Assembly: GCA_028285245.1 (NCBI GenBank)
Contig: JANQPY010000018.1
Location: 1-37,700 of the forward strand
DNA: 37,700 nt
Direction of reading: 5' to 3'
Source: Gammaproteobacteria bacterium
Lineage (GTDB): Bacteria > Pseudomonadota > Gammaproteobacteria > Steroidobacterales > GCA-2729495
Part shown: positions 14,250-22,529 of the stretch, one piece after another
Numbering within the stretch: position 1 is the stretch's first letter
Layout: every line of letters starts with the position of its first letter
Translations under genes and position numbers: made by a program
The notes under the pieces: model-generated
What the model was told of the DNA's origin: nothing
What the model saw: only the letters and a program-made list of their open reading frames with translations
Databases searched by the model: none

Positions 14250-15034
14250 TTCTGTCTCCCAGCCCAGGTATCCACGAGGCGCGCGGATTCACTCTTATCG
14301 AGATGGCTGTGGTGCTGTTGATCATCGGGTTGCTTATCGGTGGTCTGGTCATGCCGCTGAGCACACAAATGGAAGATCGTCGCTACGCGACGACCCAACA
14401 GCTGCTAGATGATGTGCGCGAGGCTCTCACCGGGTACGCGCTTGCGAACGGCGCGCTGCCATGCCCCGCCACCCCCGCGAGCAACGGCTTGGCTGCCGCT
14501 GCCGGAGGCGGCTGCACTCGACAGCATGGCTTCGTGCCCGCAGTGACGCTTGGCTTGCTCGGTCCGCAGAATGCTGACCGCTTGTTGCTCGATGCCTGGA
14601 ACAGCCCGGTTCGCTACTCCGTATCGCGCAGCGACAACGATGCCGATACCAATTGGGATTTTGTTGTGCCGGGTGAGATGCGCGATGTATCCATTGCCAG
14701 CCTCGCTCCGGAGCTGGACGTATGCTCGACCAGCGCAGGCAGCTCGGCGACCGCGTGCTCTGGCCCCGCTGTCACCCTCACCGCATCGGCACCCGCAGTG
14801 GTTTATTCGCTGGGCGGTGACTGGGCAACGTTTGCCTCTGCTGATCAGCAAGAGAACACCGGCGCGAACCTTGGTGGCGGCCCCTCCGGGACGAGCTACC
14901 CAGTGGCGAGCGACGAGGTCTGGGTGATGAGAACGCGGTCCACCGCTGCTGGCGCCGAGTTTGATGATCTTGTGTCATGGCTGGGCGCGAACACGCTGTA
15001 CAGCAAGCTCGTCGCGGTCGGCCAGTTGCCGTGA
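14243..15034 (+). CDS. type IV prepilin-like minor pilin
   Basis: This 263-residue protein has a class III prepilin signal: a 15-residue leader ending in Gly, then FTLIEMAVVLLIIGLLIGG. Cleavage before Phe16 would leave Glu at +5. After the hydrophobic stem come REALTGYALANGALPCPA and, further on, four more cysteines that could form disulphides. It is larger than most major pilins and belongs with the minor pilin encoded just upstream, which shares the LPCP segment. It is the last gene of the tightly overlapping block that began with the secretin. A 184-base gap with a CRP-like palindrome separates it from the major pilin gene. Cleavage requires a prepilin peptidase (PilD), not present here. 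Confidence 0.88.
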   Translation: MLILSPSPGIHEARGFTLIEMAVVLLIIGLLIGGLVMPLSTQMEDRRYATTQQLLDDVREALTGYALANGALPCPATPASNGLAAAAGGGCTRQHGFVPAVTLGLLGPQNADRLLLDAWNSPVRYSVSRSDNDADTNWDFVVPGEMRDVSIASLAPELDVCSTSAGSSATACSGPAVTLTASAPAVVYSLGGDWATFASADQQENTGANLGGGPSGTSYPVASDEVWVMRTRSTAAGAEFDDLVSWLGANTLYSKLVAVGQLP

Positions 15035-15051
15035 TTCGCCGGCCAGCAGAG

Positions 15052-15067
15052 TGTGACCCGTGTCACA
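15052..15067. promoter_or_regulatory. perfect CRP/Vfr-type palindrome upstream of the major pilin
   Basis: TGTGA (15052-15056), six bases cccgtg, TCACA (15063-15067). This matches the CRP core consensus TGTGA-N6-TCACA at all ten positions. It lies in the gap between the minor and major pilin genes, about 150 bases upstream of the pilin ATG, so the pilin probably has its own promoter. I could not place -35 and -10 boxes with confidence; AT-rich sequence follows at 15129-15150. Confidence 0.6.
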
Positions 15068-15218
15068 TCTTCCGCTTCGTTACGCCCGATACGCCCTGTT
15101 ATGTGAATCCGGGCACGGTTGTGTGGGCGTTTAATTATGAAAATTTGGTTACTGGCATATCCGCACCAGCGGACACTTGAGCGCATAGCGTCGCCATAGA
15201 AGCTAAGGAATGAATGCA

Positions 15219-15827
15219 ATGAACGATTTACGCAGGCAGTCGGGTTTTACCTTGGTAGAGATTGCCATTGTGCTGGTCATCATCGGCTTGCTGTTGGGCG
15301 GTGTTCTCAAGGGTCAGGAAATGATCACCAATGCCAAGGTCAGCAAGATTGATACCGACTTCAAGGGAATTACTGCTGCCGTCCTCGCCTACCAGGATCG
15401 TTACGGGGTGCTGCCTGGTGATGATCCTGCGGCATCCACGCGCTTCGCCGGCACCTGGGCTGCGACAGACAACGGCAACGGCAACGGGCAGATCGCCGGC
15501 GGCTGGAATAGCACTAACAATACTCAGGAGACCCGCAAGGTTTGGAAGCATCTGCGTGGTGCAGGTCTGATCAAAGGGCCTGTCGATAACACCGCGGCCA
15601 GCTACCAGCAGCCGTCAAACGCGTTCGGTGGGCAAATAGGTATTGGCTTCAATACCTACGGGTTAGCCGGTATGACGGTCGTGTTCGGACTGATTCCGGG
15701 CAACATCGCGCAGATTCTTGAGGCGAAGTTGGACGATGGGATTCCCAGCAGTGGGGCCATCCAGGGCCACAACTCTCAGACGGCCTACAACATCTCGACG
15801 ACCTACAACGTCGCCTACGGGCAGTAG
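15219..15827 (+). CDS. major type IV pilin candidate (prepilin)
   Basis: This is probably the main structural subunit of the pilus. Starting at ATG 15219 (AAGGA nine bases upstream; the first in-frame ATG, at 15210, sits directly on this site) it has 202 residues. The leader MNDLRRQSG is short and basic, followed by FTLVEIAIVLVIIGLLLGG, a canonical prepilin signal with Glu at +5. The mature domain has LAYQDRYGVLPGDD and repeated NGNGNG, and is rich in Asn, Gly, Ala and Thr. There are no cysteines, so the usual C-terminal disulphide loop of type IVa pilins is absent. A separate upstream region with a CRP-like site and a terminator behind suggest a strongly expressed single-gene unit. Confidence 0.88.
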   Translation: MNDLRRQSGFTLVEIAIVLVIIGLLLGGVLKGQEMITNAKVSKIDTDFKGITAAVLAYQDRYGVLPGDDPAASTRFAGTWAATDNGNGNGQIAGGWNSTNNTQETRKVWKHLRGAGLIKGPVDNTAASYQQPSNAFGGQIGIGFNTYGLAGMTVVFGLIPGNIAQILEAKLDDGIPSSGAIQGHNSQTAYNISTTYNVAYGQ

Positions 15828-15848
15828 CGCGAGTTCAAGAGCTTACAG

Positions 15849-15890
15849 GCCGGCGGGTTGCGCTACAGCGGCCCGCCGGCTTCTCTCGTT
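15849..15890 (+). terminator. terminator hairpin between convergent pilin and DUF4870 genes
   Basis: GCCGGCGGG (15849-15857) pairs with CCCGCCGGC (15872-15880). An inner stem CGCT/AGCG extends it. A modest T-rich run follows (ttctctcgtt). It lies 21 bases after the pilin stop and 17 bases before the end of the minus-strand gene, so it could serve both directions. Confidence 0.65.
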
Positions 15891-15896
15891 ATTGGG

Positions 15897-16244
15897 CTAC
15901 CACTTCTCCGCCAGGTCGGCGATCAGCGGCATGCGCCACCGCTCACCGTTGATCGCTTTGACAATCGCCACAATGACCAGCGCGAGCACCGCGAGGGAAA
16001 GAAACGGCATCAGCAACAACAGTAGCCAGCCGACCAACGGAATCGCAACCAGGAAGCTCCAGCAGATCGAGAACACGATCCAGGCTCCCGTTAGCGTCAG
16101 CCCTTGTTTCGCATGCCACTTAACGTAATCGTTCTGATCTGTCAGGTAGGGGATCAGGGCCAGCGGGCCAAAATACGCCAGTATCAGCATGATGGTGTCG
16201 CCGCTTGAGCTGCTTCCGGTTGACGGCGAATCTGGTTCGTTCAT
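15897..16244 (-). CDS. DUF4870 family small membrane protein
   Basis: From ATG 16244 this is a 115-residue protein. An in-frame GTG at 16262 overlaps the AAGGAG ribosome binding site that serves the ATG, so the ATG is preferred. The family signature is visible: an N-terminal hydrophobic segment LILAYFGPLALIPYL, then VKWHAKQGL, and two further long membrane segments around residues 50-95. DUF4870 proteins (related to Tic20-like membrane proteins) have no established function in bacteria. It is convergent with the pilin gene and likely transcribed alone. Confidence 0.85.
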   Translation of the reverse strand: MNEPDSPSTGSSSSGDTIMLILAYFGPLALIPYLTDQNDYVKWHAKQGLTLTGAWIVFSICWSFLVAIPLVGWLLLLLMPFLSLAVLALVIVAIVKAINGERWRMPLIADLAEKW

Positions 16245-16388
16245 GGTTTCTGGCTCCTTCACACCGCATCGTGTTGTAGACGGTGGCCTACTGTAGCTCC
16301 CAGCGCGCGCCTATTGAAGCGCTGCGCAACTTATGCGGCCTCGCTTGCGCTCTCCGGAAGATGTTATACAAGAGGCCGAAAACAGGGG

Positions 16389-16434
16389 GCAGCTAGTCCG
16401 ATAGCTGTTTGGCCGCTTGATATGCGGTATCTTG
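16389..16434 (+). promoter_or_regulatory. JUMPstart/ops-like element upstream of gmd
   Basis: Bases 16400-16412 read gatagctgtttgg, close to ggtagctgttaag of the JUMPstart sequence. They are followed at 16423-16434 by TGCGGTATCTTG, which matches the ops core GGCGGTAGCGTG at nine of twelve positions in the expected order. JUMPstart/ops lies in the leader of O-antigen, capsule and LPS operons and recruits RfaH to the paused polymerase. Here it starts about 100 bases before the gmd ATG. A -10-like tataca lies at 16365-16370. No RfaH gene is in the window. Confidence 0.4.
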
Positions 16435-16490
16435 CCGGCCCCGAACGGAATGCGGAATCAAGGTAAGACCAGTGCTTGGGATGGTGGCGA

Positions 16491-17603
16491 ATGCGTAAGA
16501 AAGCGCTCATTACCGGCGTAACGGGACAGGATGGTGCGTATCTCGCTGAGTTTCTGCTTGGCAAAGACTACGAGGTCCATGGTCTGAAGCGCCGAGCCTC
16601 GTCGTTCAATACTGACCGTATTGATCATCTGTACCGGGATCCGCATGAGAGCGACGTCAATTTCTTCCTGCACTATGGCGATCTGACCGATTCCACGAAC
16701 CTGATTCGAGTCATTCAGGAGATTCAGCCCCACGAGATCTACAATTTGGCGGCACAAAGTCACGTGGCTGTCTCTTTTGAGACACCCGAGTACACCGCCA
16801 ACGCCGATGCAATTGGTGCCTTGCGAATTCTCGAGGCCATTCGGCTGCTAGGACTGGTAGATGTGACTCGGTTCTACCAGGCATCGACCTCGGAACTCTA
16901 TGGTCTTGTGCAGGAGACGCCGCAAAAAGAAACCACGCCGTTCTATCCACGATCTCCGTATGCCGTTGCCAAGCTATACGCCTATTGGATAACCGTTAAC
17001 TATCGGGAGGCGTACAACATTTTCGCCTGCAATGGCATTCTCTTTAATCACGAGTCTCCCGGCCGGGGCGAGACTTTTGTCACTCGAAAAATCACGCGCG
17101 CACTCGCGAGGATTGCTGTCGGTTTGCAGGACCGCGTGTACCTGGGCAACCTCGATTCGAAGCGGGACTGGGGGCATGCGCGTGACTATGTTGAAGCTCA
17201 GTGGCTCATGCTGCAGCAAGATCAGCCTGAGGACTACGTGATCGCGACCGGGCATCAGTACTCGGTACGTGAGTTCGTCACTATTGCGGCAGCAGAGCTC
17301 GGTATTGAGGTCACCTGGAGCGGGGAAGGCGTGTCAGAGACGGGCACGGTGACCGCGGTCAGCGGAGATGCCAGGGTTAAGACCGGTGATGTCATCGTGT
17401 GCGTTGATCCACGGTACTTCAGACCAACCGAGGTGGAAACGCTACTGGGTGATGCGACTAAAGCGCGTGAACAGCTGGGCTGGGTGCCGGCGACGAGTTT
17501 CTCCGGACTGGTGACCGATATGGTCCAGCATGATCTTGAGCTGGCGCGCCGCGATGCACTCATCTCAGAACAGGGTTTCCAAGTCTTCAGTCACCATGAG
17601 TAG
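16491..17603 (+). CDS. gmd: GDP-mannose 4,6-dehydratase
   Basis: It converts GDP-D-mannose to GDP-4-keto-6-deoxy-D-mannose, the first step to GDP-L-fucose. It is an extended SDR enzyme of 370 residues from ATG 16491 (an in-frame TTG 15 bases earlier adds nothing conserved). The NADP-binding GVTGQDG is at 9-15. The catalytic STSE segment is at 132-135 (Thr133, Glu135) and Y157-x3-K161 gives the Tyr/Lys pair. The conserved [15 protein letters not shown], which helps bind NADP and form the tetramer, follows. The length is typical. The next gene, fcl, overlaps its end by eight bases and completes the pathway. Confidence 0.97.
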   Translation: MRKKALITGVTGQDGAYLAEFLLGKDYEVHGLKRRASSFNTDRIDHLYRDPHESDVNFFLHYGDLTDSTNLIRVIQEIQPHEIYNLAAQSHVAVSFETPEYTANADAIGALRILEAIRLLGLVDVTRFYQASTSELYGLVQETPQKETTPFYPRSPYAVAKLYAYWITVNYREAYNIFACNGILFNHESPGRGETFVTRKITRALARIAVGLQDRVYLGNLDSKRDWGHARDYVEAQWLMLQQDQPEDYVIATGHQYSVREFVTIAAAELGIEVTWSGEGVSETGTVTAVSGDARVKTGDVIVCVDPRYFRPTEVETLLGDATKAREQLGWVPATSFSGLVTDMVQHDLELARRDALISEQGFQVFSHHE

Positions 17604-18582
17604 TGATCTGCCCGCGCTCCCTGAGTCAGTGCGCGAGGGCAAAATCTTCGTCGCGGGTCACAAGGGCATGGTCGGTTCAGCGGTTTACCGGCACCTGCAA
17701 GCAGCCGGCTGTAAGCGCCTGCTGGCCCGCAGCCGCGGTGATCTGGACCTGGTGAACCAGGCTGCGGTGCTTGAGTTCTTCGCTGCCGAGCGACCGGACT
17801 ACGTCATCCTTGCGGCTGCCAAGGTTGGTGGTATCCACGCCAACAACACCTATCCGGCGCAGTTTATCTACGACAATCTCATGATTTCCGCGAATGTCAT
17901 ACAGGCGGCTTACCGGAGCGAAGTGCGCCGGCTGCTTTTTCTTGGCAGCTCGTGTATCTACCCCCGCTCGGCTGAGCAGCCCATGCGCGAAGAGGCTCTC
18001 TTGACGGGCACTTTGGAGCCGACCAACGAGCCGTACGCGCTTGCCAAGATTGCCGGCATCAAGCTCTGCGAGTCCTTCAATCGGGAGTACGGCACGGACT
18101 TCCGCAGTCTCATGCCAACTAACCTTTACGGGCCAAACGACAACTACGATCTGCAGAACAGCCATGTCCTGCCTGCCCTGATTCGCAAGTGTCATGAAGC
18201 CAAAGTGACGGGTGCGGACGCCGTTGAAGTATGGGGTACCGGTCAGCCGCGCCGTGAGTTCCTCCACGTCGATGATTTGGCCTCGGCCACGCTTTTTGTT
18301 CTCGGGATCGAGTCGGAAGTCTATGCAGCCAACACTCAGCCCATGCTTTCGCACCTGAACGTTGGTGCGGGAGTGGACCTCAGCATTCGCGAGCTGGCTG
18401 AAACCGTTAAGTCAGTCGTCGGCTTTGCCGGCGATCTCGTGTTCAACACCGACCATCCGGACGGCACGCCGCGCAAATTACTTGACGTTTCCCGACTCAA
18501 GGCAATGGGCTGGCAGCCTTCTATCGGCCTGCGCCAGGGAATAGAGGCAACCTACGCAGATTTTTGTCGTAGTTTTCACTAG
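17596..18582 (+). CDS. fcl: GDP-L-fucose synthase
   Basis: This bifunctional epimerase-reductase turns GDP-4-keto-6-deoxymannose into GDP-L-fucose using NADPH. It has 328 residues from ATG 17596; longer in-frame starts lie inside gmd and are not supported. The cofactor motif GHKGMVG is at 21-27. All five residues known to be important in the E. coli enzyme (Ser107, Cys109, Tyr136, Lys140, His179) appear here with a constant shift of 11: Ser118, Cys120, Tyr147, Lys151 and His190. It overlaps gmd by eight bases, so the two are translated together. GDP-L-fucose would feed glycosyltransferases nearby. Confidence 0.97.
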   Translation: MSSDLPALPESVREGKIFVAGHKGMVGSAVYRHLQAAGCKRLLARSRGDLDLVNQAAVLEFFAAERPDYVILAAAKVGGIHANNTYPAQFIYDNLMISANVIQAAYRSEVRRLLFLGSSCIYPRSAEQPMREEALLTGTLEPTNEPYALAKIAGIKLCESFNREYGTDFRSLMPTNLYGPNDNYDLQNSHVLPALIRKCHEAKVTGADAVEVWGTGQPRREFLHVDDLASATLFVLGIESEVYAANTQPMLSHLNVGAGVDLSIRELAETVKSVVGFAGDLVFNTDHPDGTPRKLLDVSRLKAMGWQPSIGLRQGIEATYADFCRSFH

Positions 18583-18754
18583 CCCACCGCACCGCCAGGG
18601 GTGCGCATTCCCAGGAATATCCCAGTGGCTCCCGGTTACCCGACCAAGTGCTTTATCGTGCATGCCGAAAAATTCTCACGCGTGTTGGCAGTTTGGCTTC
18701 TGCTGCTAGCAACCCCAGGGCTTGAGCTTGCTCGGTGGGCTGGCCTCGGATTCG

Positions 18755-19459
18755 CTATTTCCCGACGTCGCGTTTAAGGAGTTTGCGAAGCCAGGAGGTT
18801 TTCTCGGCCTCGACCTGAGGCGCTGTGTTCAGGCTGGGAATAGACGACAGTTTTTTCGGCTTTGGCACTGCGTCTGGAGTCATGTCGAGAATCGCAAAGA
18901 ATGCGCCAAAAGGGTCATCAATGGCGTTGCCCTTGGCGTCAAACAGATGGAATTGCTGGCATACGTGAAAACTCCACTGGCCCTCGAACTCATCCGGTAG
19001 CCAGCCCGAACGATGTTCCTGCAGTTCGGTTCCTCCCAGCCCCCAGCCATCAACTTCACCCGCCTCGTACTCCTGCGGCATAAATCCGAGCGGCGTAAAC
19101 ACCACGACCTGGCGCCGGGCAATACGTTCCGCCTGATATAAGAGCGCTTTGCCGTCTTCTTTTTCCAGATGCTCAATCAAGTCCAGCAGGAAGACGGTAT
19201 CGACAGACTTGTCAGCAAAAAATGGCATCACATCGTCGAAGCCGCCCTGGAGGACCACCCGTGTAGGCTGGCCATCGAACTTGTATCTGAGTATGTCGAC
19301 GTACTCATCGAAAGGCTCGAGCATCAGATGAAGCTTTGGCGTGAAATACTCCTGAGGCCGGATACCGCAGCCAACGTCCAGAACGGTGTGAGTCGCAACA
19401 ATGAATCGCCCAATAGAATCAAGCAGCTCCTCTGCGGCGGCGTATTCAATCGTAGTCAT
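18755..19459 (-). CDS. class I SAM-dependent methyltransferase
   Basis: This 234-residue protein shows the SAM-binding motif I, VLDVGCG (26-32), and a later acidic-hydrophobic segment SVDTVFLLDLIEHL (about 85-98) typical of the Methyltransf_11-like fold. It ends with a basic tail. The ATG overlaps the stop of the glycosyltransferase gene upstream (ATGA), so the two form a unit. In a surface-glycan cluster the target may be a sugar or the glycan end, but nothing in the sequence fixes this. The 172-base gap between its stop and the end of fcl holds no clear gene or terminator. Confidence 0.85.
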   Translation of the reverse strand: MTTIEYAAAEELLDSIGRFIVATHTVLDVGCGIRPQEYFTPKLHLMLEPFDEYVDILRYKFDGQPTRVVLQGGFDDVMPFFADKSVDTVFLLDLIEHLEKEDGKALLYQAERIARRQVVVFTPLGFMPQEYEAGEVDGWGLGGTELQEHRSGWLPDEFEGQWSFHVCQQFHLFDAKGNAIDDPFGAFFAILDMTPDAVPKPKKLSSIPSLNTAPQVEAEKTSWLRKLLKRDVGK

Positions 19460-20658
19460 GCGCTTAGGATATCTCGATAAATGGCGGTTTGTCTCTCAAG
19501 AAACCTTGTCTTCCCATGCCGCTCGAGCGTTACCTGACGTATATGCATTGGATCGTACTGATGCAGATTCCGGAGAACCAAAGCTACGTTCTCCGCAAGT
19601 GATCGGGAGTCGCCAATCGGTGATACACGCCCGAGCTTCGGTCCGATCTCCCGGCCGATTCCGCCACAATCTGTCGTGACAACCGGGCGTCCGCAGGCAA
19701 ACGCTTCACGAATCGACAGCCCAAAGGTTTCTGCATAGCTGGAAGCCACCAAAACATGACTGCCTTGCATCAGTTTCACCATATCCGCTCTGGATACCAA
19801 TCCCAGAACGGAGATTCTTGTGTGGAACTGCCGCTTGCTTATCAGTGAATCGTAAATCTCAACGTAGTCGTTGTCAGCAGAGACGATAGTTACGTCCGTT
19901 CTTTCGGCGACTTCTGGCGGGAGCCTCTGCAGCGCATCCAGAAAAACGTTCGGGCCCTTGATGAACATCGGATAGCCAACAAACAACAGCTTGTAGCGCT
20001 CGCCATCAGGCATCTTGGCCAGGGTGAATTCGTCGCCATCGACGAAGTTGCCGATAACGTGGACGTGTCTCTCAATATCGTGTGCATGAAGGCTGCGCGC
20101 AAGGTGTTCTGAAACGGCCGCAAGCGCATCGACCCCGCGAAGACAATCCAGTGCCTTGTGCTGAACATACTCAGGGAGTCGCAGCAGATTGAATCTGTCG
20201 TTTTCCGTAACCATGGCTTTGCACCCAACATGTGCAGCCAGCTCTTGCGCGTATACCCCTGCGCCGAATATGGAGTGTCCATGAATTACATCCGGTCGCC
20301 AGTCGTTCGCGATCAACTCATCAAGCTGGCGCTTGAGAAAACCAAGGCAACTCGCATAGAGCTTCTTGCCTGACTTCTCGCCTCGCGAGTAGTATTGCCG
20401 GAACGATTCAGCGGGGGGGTTCTGTGGGGTATCCTCGGTTGTCTCAACTACGCTAGGTCTGAGGAGTAACCGATTCTTTCTATACCTGCGCGGACTTTGC
20501 GCCACGGCCTCATGGCAGAGCACCCTGACGTCGAAATGCATCGAAAGCAGCTGCGCCTGTTCGCGAAAAAAACTGCCCAGGATTAGGTTGCGGTTGGTCG
20601 GGTACCAGGAGGGCAGGAACAGAACCCTTGGGCGCTTCTCTTGATCAGATAATGTCAA
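19456..20658 (-). CDS. GT4 family glycosyltransferase
   Basis: This is a retaining GT-B fold glycosyltransferase of 400 residues. The N-terminal half starts VLFLPSWYPTNRN and contains DVIHGH; the C-terminal half holds LLFVGYPMFIKGPNVFLDAL. The nucleotide-sugar binding motif is ETFGLSIRE (E-x7-E), followed by AFACGRPVVTTDCGG. This is the layout of group 1 (GT4) transferases. The donor and acceptor are unknown. It starts 43 bases from the divergent methyltransferase gene at 20702, so both promoters must be packed in or near that short gap. It is followed by a methyltransferase gene overlapping by four bases. Confidence 0.92.
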   Translation of the reverse strand: MTLSDQEKRPRVLFLPSWYPTNRNLILGSFFREQAQLLSMHFDVRVLCHEAVAQSPRRYRKNRLLLRPSVVETTEDTPQNPPAESFRQYYSRGEKSGKKLYASCLGFLKRQLDELIANDWRPDVIHGHSIFGAGVYAQELAAHVGCKAMVTENDRFNLLRLPEYVQHKALDCLRGVDALAAVSEHLARSLHAHDIERHVHVIGNFVDGDEFTLAKMPDGERYKLLFVGYPMFIKGPNVFLDALQRLPPEVAERTDVTIVSADNDYVEIYDSLISKRQFHTRISVLGLVSRADMVKLMQGSHVLVASSYAETFGLSIREAFACGRPVVTTDCGGIGREIGPKLGRVSPIGDSRSLAENVALVLRNLHQYDPMHIRQVTLERHGKTRFLERQTAIYRDILSA

Positions 20659-20701
20659 TGGCTTGCGGCGCTATCGCTAAAAAGCTGGAGTCAATCAGGC
20701 G

Positions 20702-21445
20702 GTGAGGGAGAAGCTTAAACCACTGATTCGCAGAATTCCCGTTGTCAGGAGAGTCCTGCGTGCTTTCGAGAAGCGCGCGGAGCGGAAGAAGAATCCGCTA
20801 CGGCAAACCGATGCATCGTCAGTGTTCACGACAATCTACCGCGAAAATTATTGGGGCAGTGATGACTCCCACTCTGGCGGTGGCTCAAATTTAGAGCAAA
20901 CTGCGGTTGTGAGGCAGGAGATCCCGCGGGTTATTGATCAGTACAACATTCGATCGATGATCGATCTGCCTTGCGGTGATTTCAATTGGATGCGCGAGGT
21001 TGATCTGCGCGGGGCGACCTACGTCGGGTGCGATATCGTCGAGCAGCTCGTGAGCGATAACCAGAGGAACTACTCTCGAGCGGACCGGTCTTTTCTGGTT
21101 CTCAATGTCCTTGAGAACAACTTACCCGCGGCCGACTTGCTCTTCTGCCGAGACTTGTTTGTGCATTTTTCGTTTGCTGACCTCCGGTCCGCGTTGCGCA
21201 TAATAGGCGATAGCCCTATTACCTACATACTCACTACAACCTTTACTGACCGTGAAGAAAACCGGGATATAAAGACCGGTGATTGGCGAACCCTGAACCT
21301 CTTGAAGGCGCCATTCTTGTTTCCGGAGCCGCTTGAGCTTATCAATGAGAGGTGCACTGAGTTTGACGGCCAGTTTGCCGACAAGAGCCTTGGACTGTGG
21401 CGCCTGAGTGAGCTGAAGAAGCACATTGAGCTGAGTCCTGGCTGA
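20702..21445 (+). CDS. SAM-dependent methyltransferase-like protein
   Basis: This 247-residue protein has a basic N-terminal region (1-35). The segment YWGSDDSHSGGGSN (50-63) precedes a SAM-binding motif I, IDLPCGDFNWM (87-97), then VGCDIVEQLV (108-117) and LLFCRDLFVHFSF (146-158), the order expected of a class I methyltransferase. I infer a role in sugar or glycan methylation from its place in the cluster. The start is a GTG at 20702 with CTGGAG upstream. By eye the gene is less G+C rich than the pilus operon, compatible with transfer, but this was not measured over the whole gene. Confidence 0.75.
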   Translation: MREKLKPLIRRIPVVRRVLRAFEKRAERKKNPLRQTDASSVFTTIYRENYWGSDDSHSGGGSNLEQTAVVRQEIPRVIDQYNIRSMIDLPCGDFNWMREVDLRGATYVGCDIVEQLVSDNQRNYSRADRSFLVLNVLENNLPAADLLFCRDLFVHFSFADLRSALRIIGDSPITYILTTTFTDREENRDIKTGDWRTLNLLKAPFLFPEPLELINERCTEFDGQFADKSLGLWRLSELKKHIELSPG

Positions 21446-21503
21446 CACTCATCAGGGTAAAGATCGCTATACTCACCCCGCTTGCGTGTATGTAGGTGGC
21501 GCT

Positions 21504-22529
21504 ATGTTTTCGGGTAAAACGCTCATGATCTGCGGGGGAACCGGTTCCTTTGGGAATGCGGCCGTGAAGCGATTCCTGGGTTCGGATATAGCTGAGATAC
21601 GTATTCTCAGTCGTGATGAAAAGAAGCAAGACGACATGCGGCGGGTTTACCGTAGCGATCGCCTGAAGTTTTACATCGGCGATGTCCGGCGCTACGAGAG
21701 TCTCGAGAGCGCTTTCCGCGGCGTTGACTTTGTTTTTCAGGCCGCAGCTCTGAAGCAAGTACCATCATGCGAGTTCTACCCAGCGGAGGCAGTTCGCACC
21801 AACGTGCTTGGTACAGAGAACGTCGTTCGCGCAGCGGTGGCCAACAGGGTAAAGAAAGTCATTGTGCTTAGCACCGATAAGGCCGTCGCGCCAGTCAATG
21901 CCATGGGGATGTCCAAGGCACTGATGGAGAAAGTTGTGGTCGCTGAGTCGCGCAATCTCTCCGAGGACGCGACGGTGCTGTGCTGTACCCGATACGGAAA
22001 CGTTATGGCGTCTCGAGGCTCTGTGATACCGCTGTTCGTAAAGCAAATCCTTGGCGGCCAGCCAATTACCATCACAGATCCGGAAATGACCCGGTTCATG
22101 ATGTCATTGGATGAGGCAATTGATTTAGTGATGTACGCCTTCGAGCACGGGCAACAAGGTGAGATTTTTGTGCGCAAGGCGCCGGCGGCCACGATGGGTC
22201 AATTGGCCAGAGTGGTGATGAAGATCTTCGCAGCGGCAAACGATGTGCGCGTGATCGGCACACGCCACGGCGAGAAGAAGCATGAGTCTCTGCTGGGACG
22301 GGAGGAGCTTGCACACGCCCGCGATGAAGGCAGCTACTTCCGGGTCATACCAGATGGCCGTGGACTGGACTATGACAAATACTTTGTCGAAGGTGAGACG
22401 CAAATAACCAACGAAACTGAGTATTCGTCCAGCAATACCCATCAACTGAGCGATGCGGAGCTGGAGGAGACGCTGCTGAAACTCGACTTTATTGACCGGA
22501 CGCTGGCGGAGGTTCGAGCGACTGCGTGA
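21504..22529 (+). CDS. fnlA: UDP-GlcNAc 4,6-dehydratase (5-inverting), FnlA/WbjB/CapE-like
   Basis: It should remove water from UDP-GlcNAc and invert C5, the first step to UDP-N-acetyl-L-fucosamine. From ATG 21504 (AGGTGG just upstream) it has 341 residues; an in-frame GTG at 21486 is less likely. The NADP motif GGTGSFG is at 11-17. The FlaA1-type catalytic pair is in STDKAV (Asp125, Lys126). The usual Tyr of Y-x3-K is Met134 (M-x3-K138), a feature I recall for the CapE/WbjB group and not for inert homologues. RYGNV (163-167) and the C-terminal GTRHGEKKHE fit the same group. The gene overlaps the 2-epimerase that follows. A -10-like TATACT lies at 21468 without a good -35. Confidence 0.88.
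   Translation: MFSGKTLMICGGTGSFGNAAVKRFLGSDIAEIRILSRDEKKQDDMRRVYRSDRLKFYIGDVRRYESLESAFRGVDFVFQAAALKQVPSCEFYPAEAVRTNVLGTENVVRAAVANRVKKVIVLSTDKAVAPVNAMGMSKALMEKVVVAESRNLSEDATVLCCTRYGNVMASRGSVIPLFVKQILGGQPITITDPEMTRFMMSLDEAIDLVMYAFEHGQQGEIFVRKAPAATMGQLARVVMKIFAAANDVRVIGTRHGEKKHESLLGREELAHARDEGSYFRVIPDGRGLDYDKYFVEGETQITNETEYSSSNTHQLSDAELEETLLKLDFIDRTLAEVRATA

Noticed and set aside
15110-15150. AT-rich stretch considered as the pilin -10 region or a sigma-54 promoter
   Set aside because: No -35 at proper distance was found and the sigma-54 GG/GC spacing does not fit (tggcatatccgcac).
18588-18604. caccgccagg match to the 5S 3' end after fcl
   Set aside because: Only ten bases match, with no further 5S or post-5S sequence around it; a chance match within a small hairpin.
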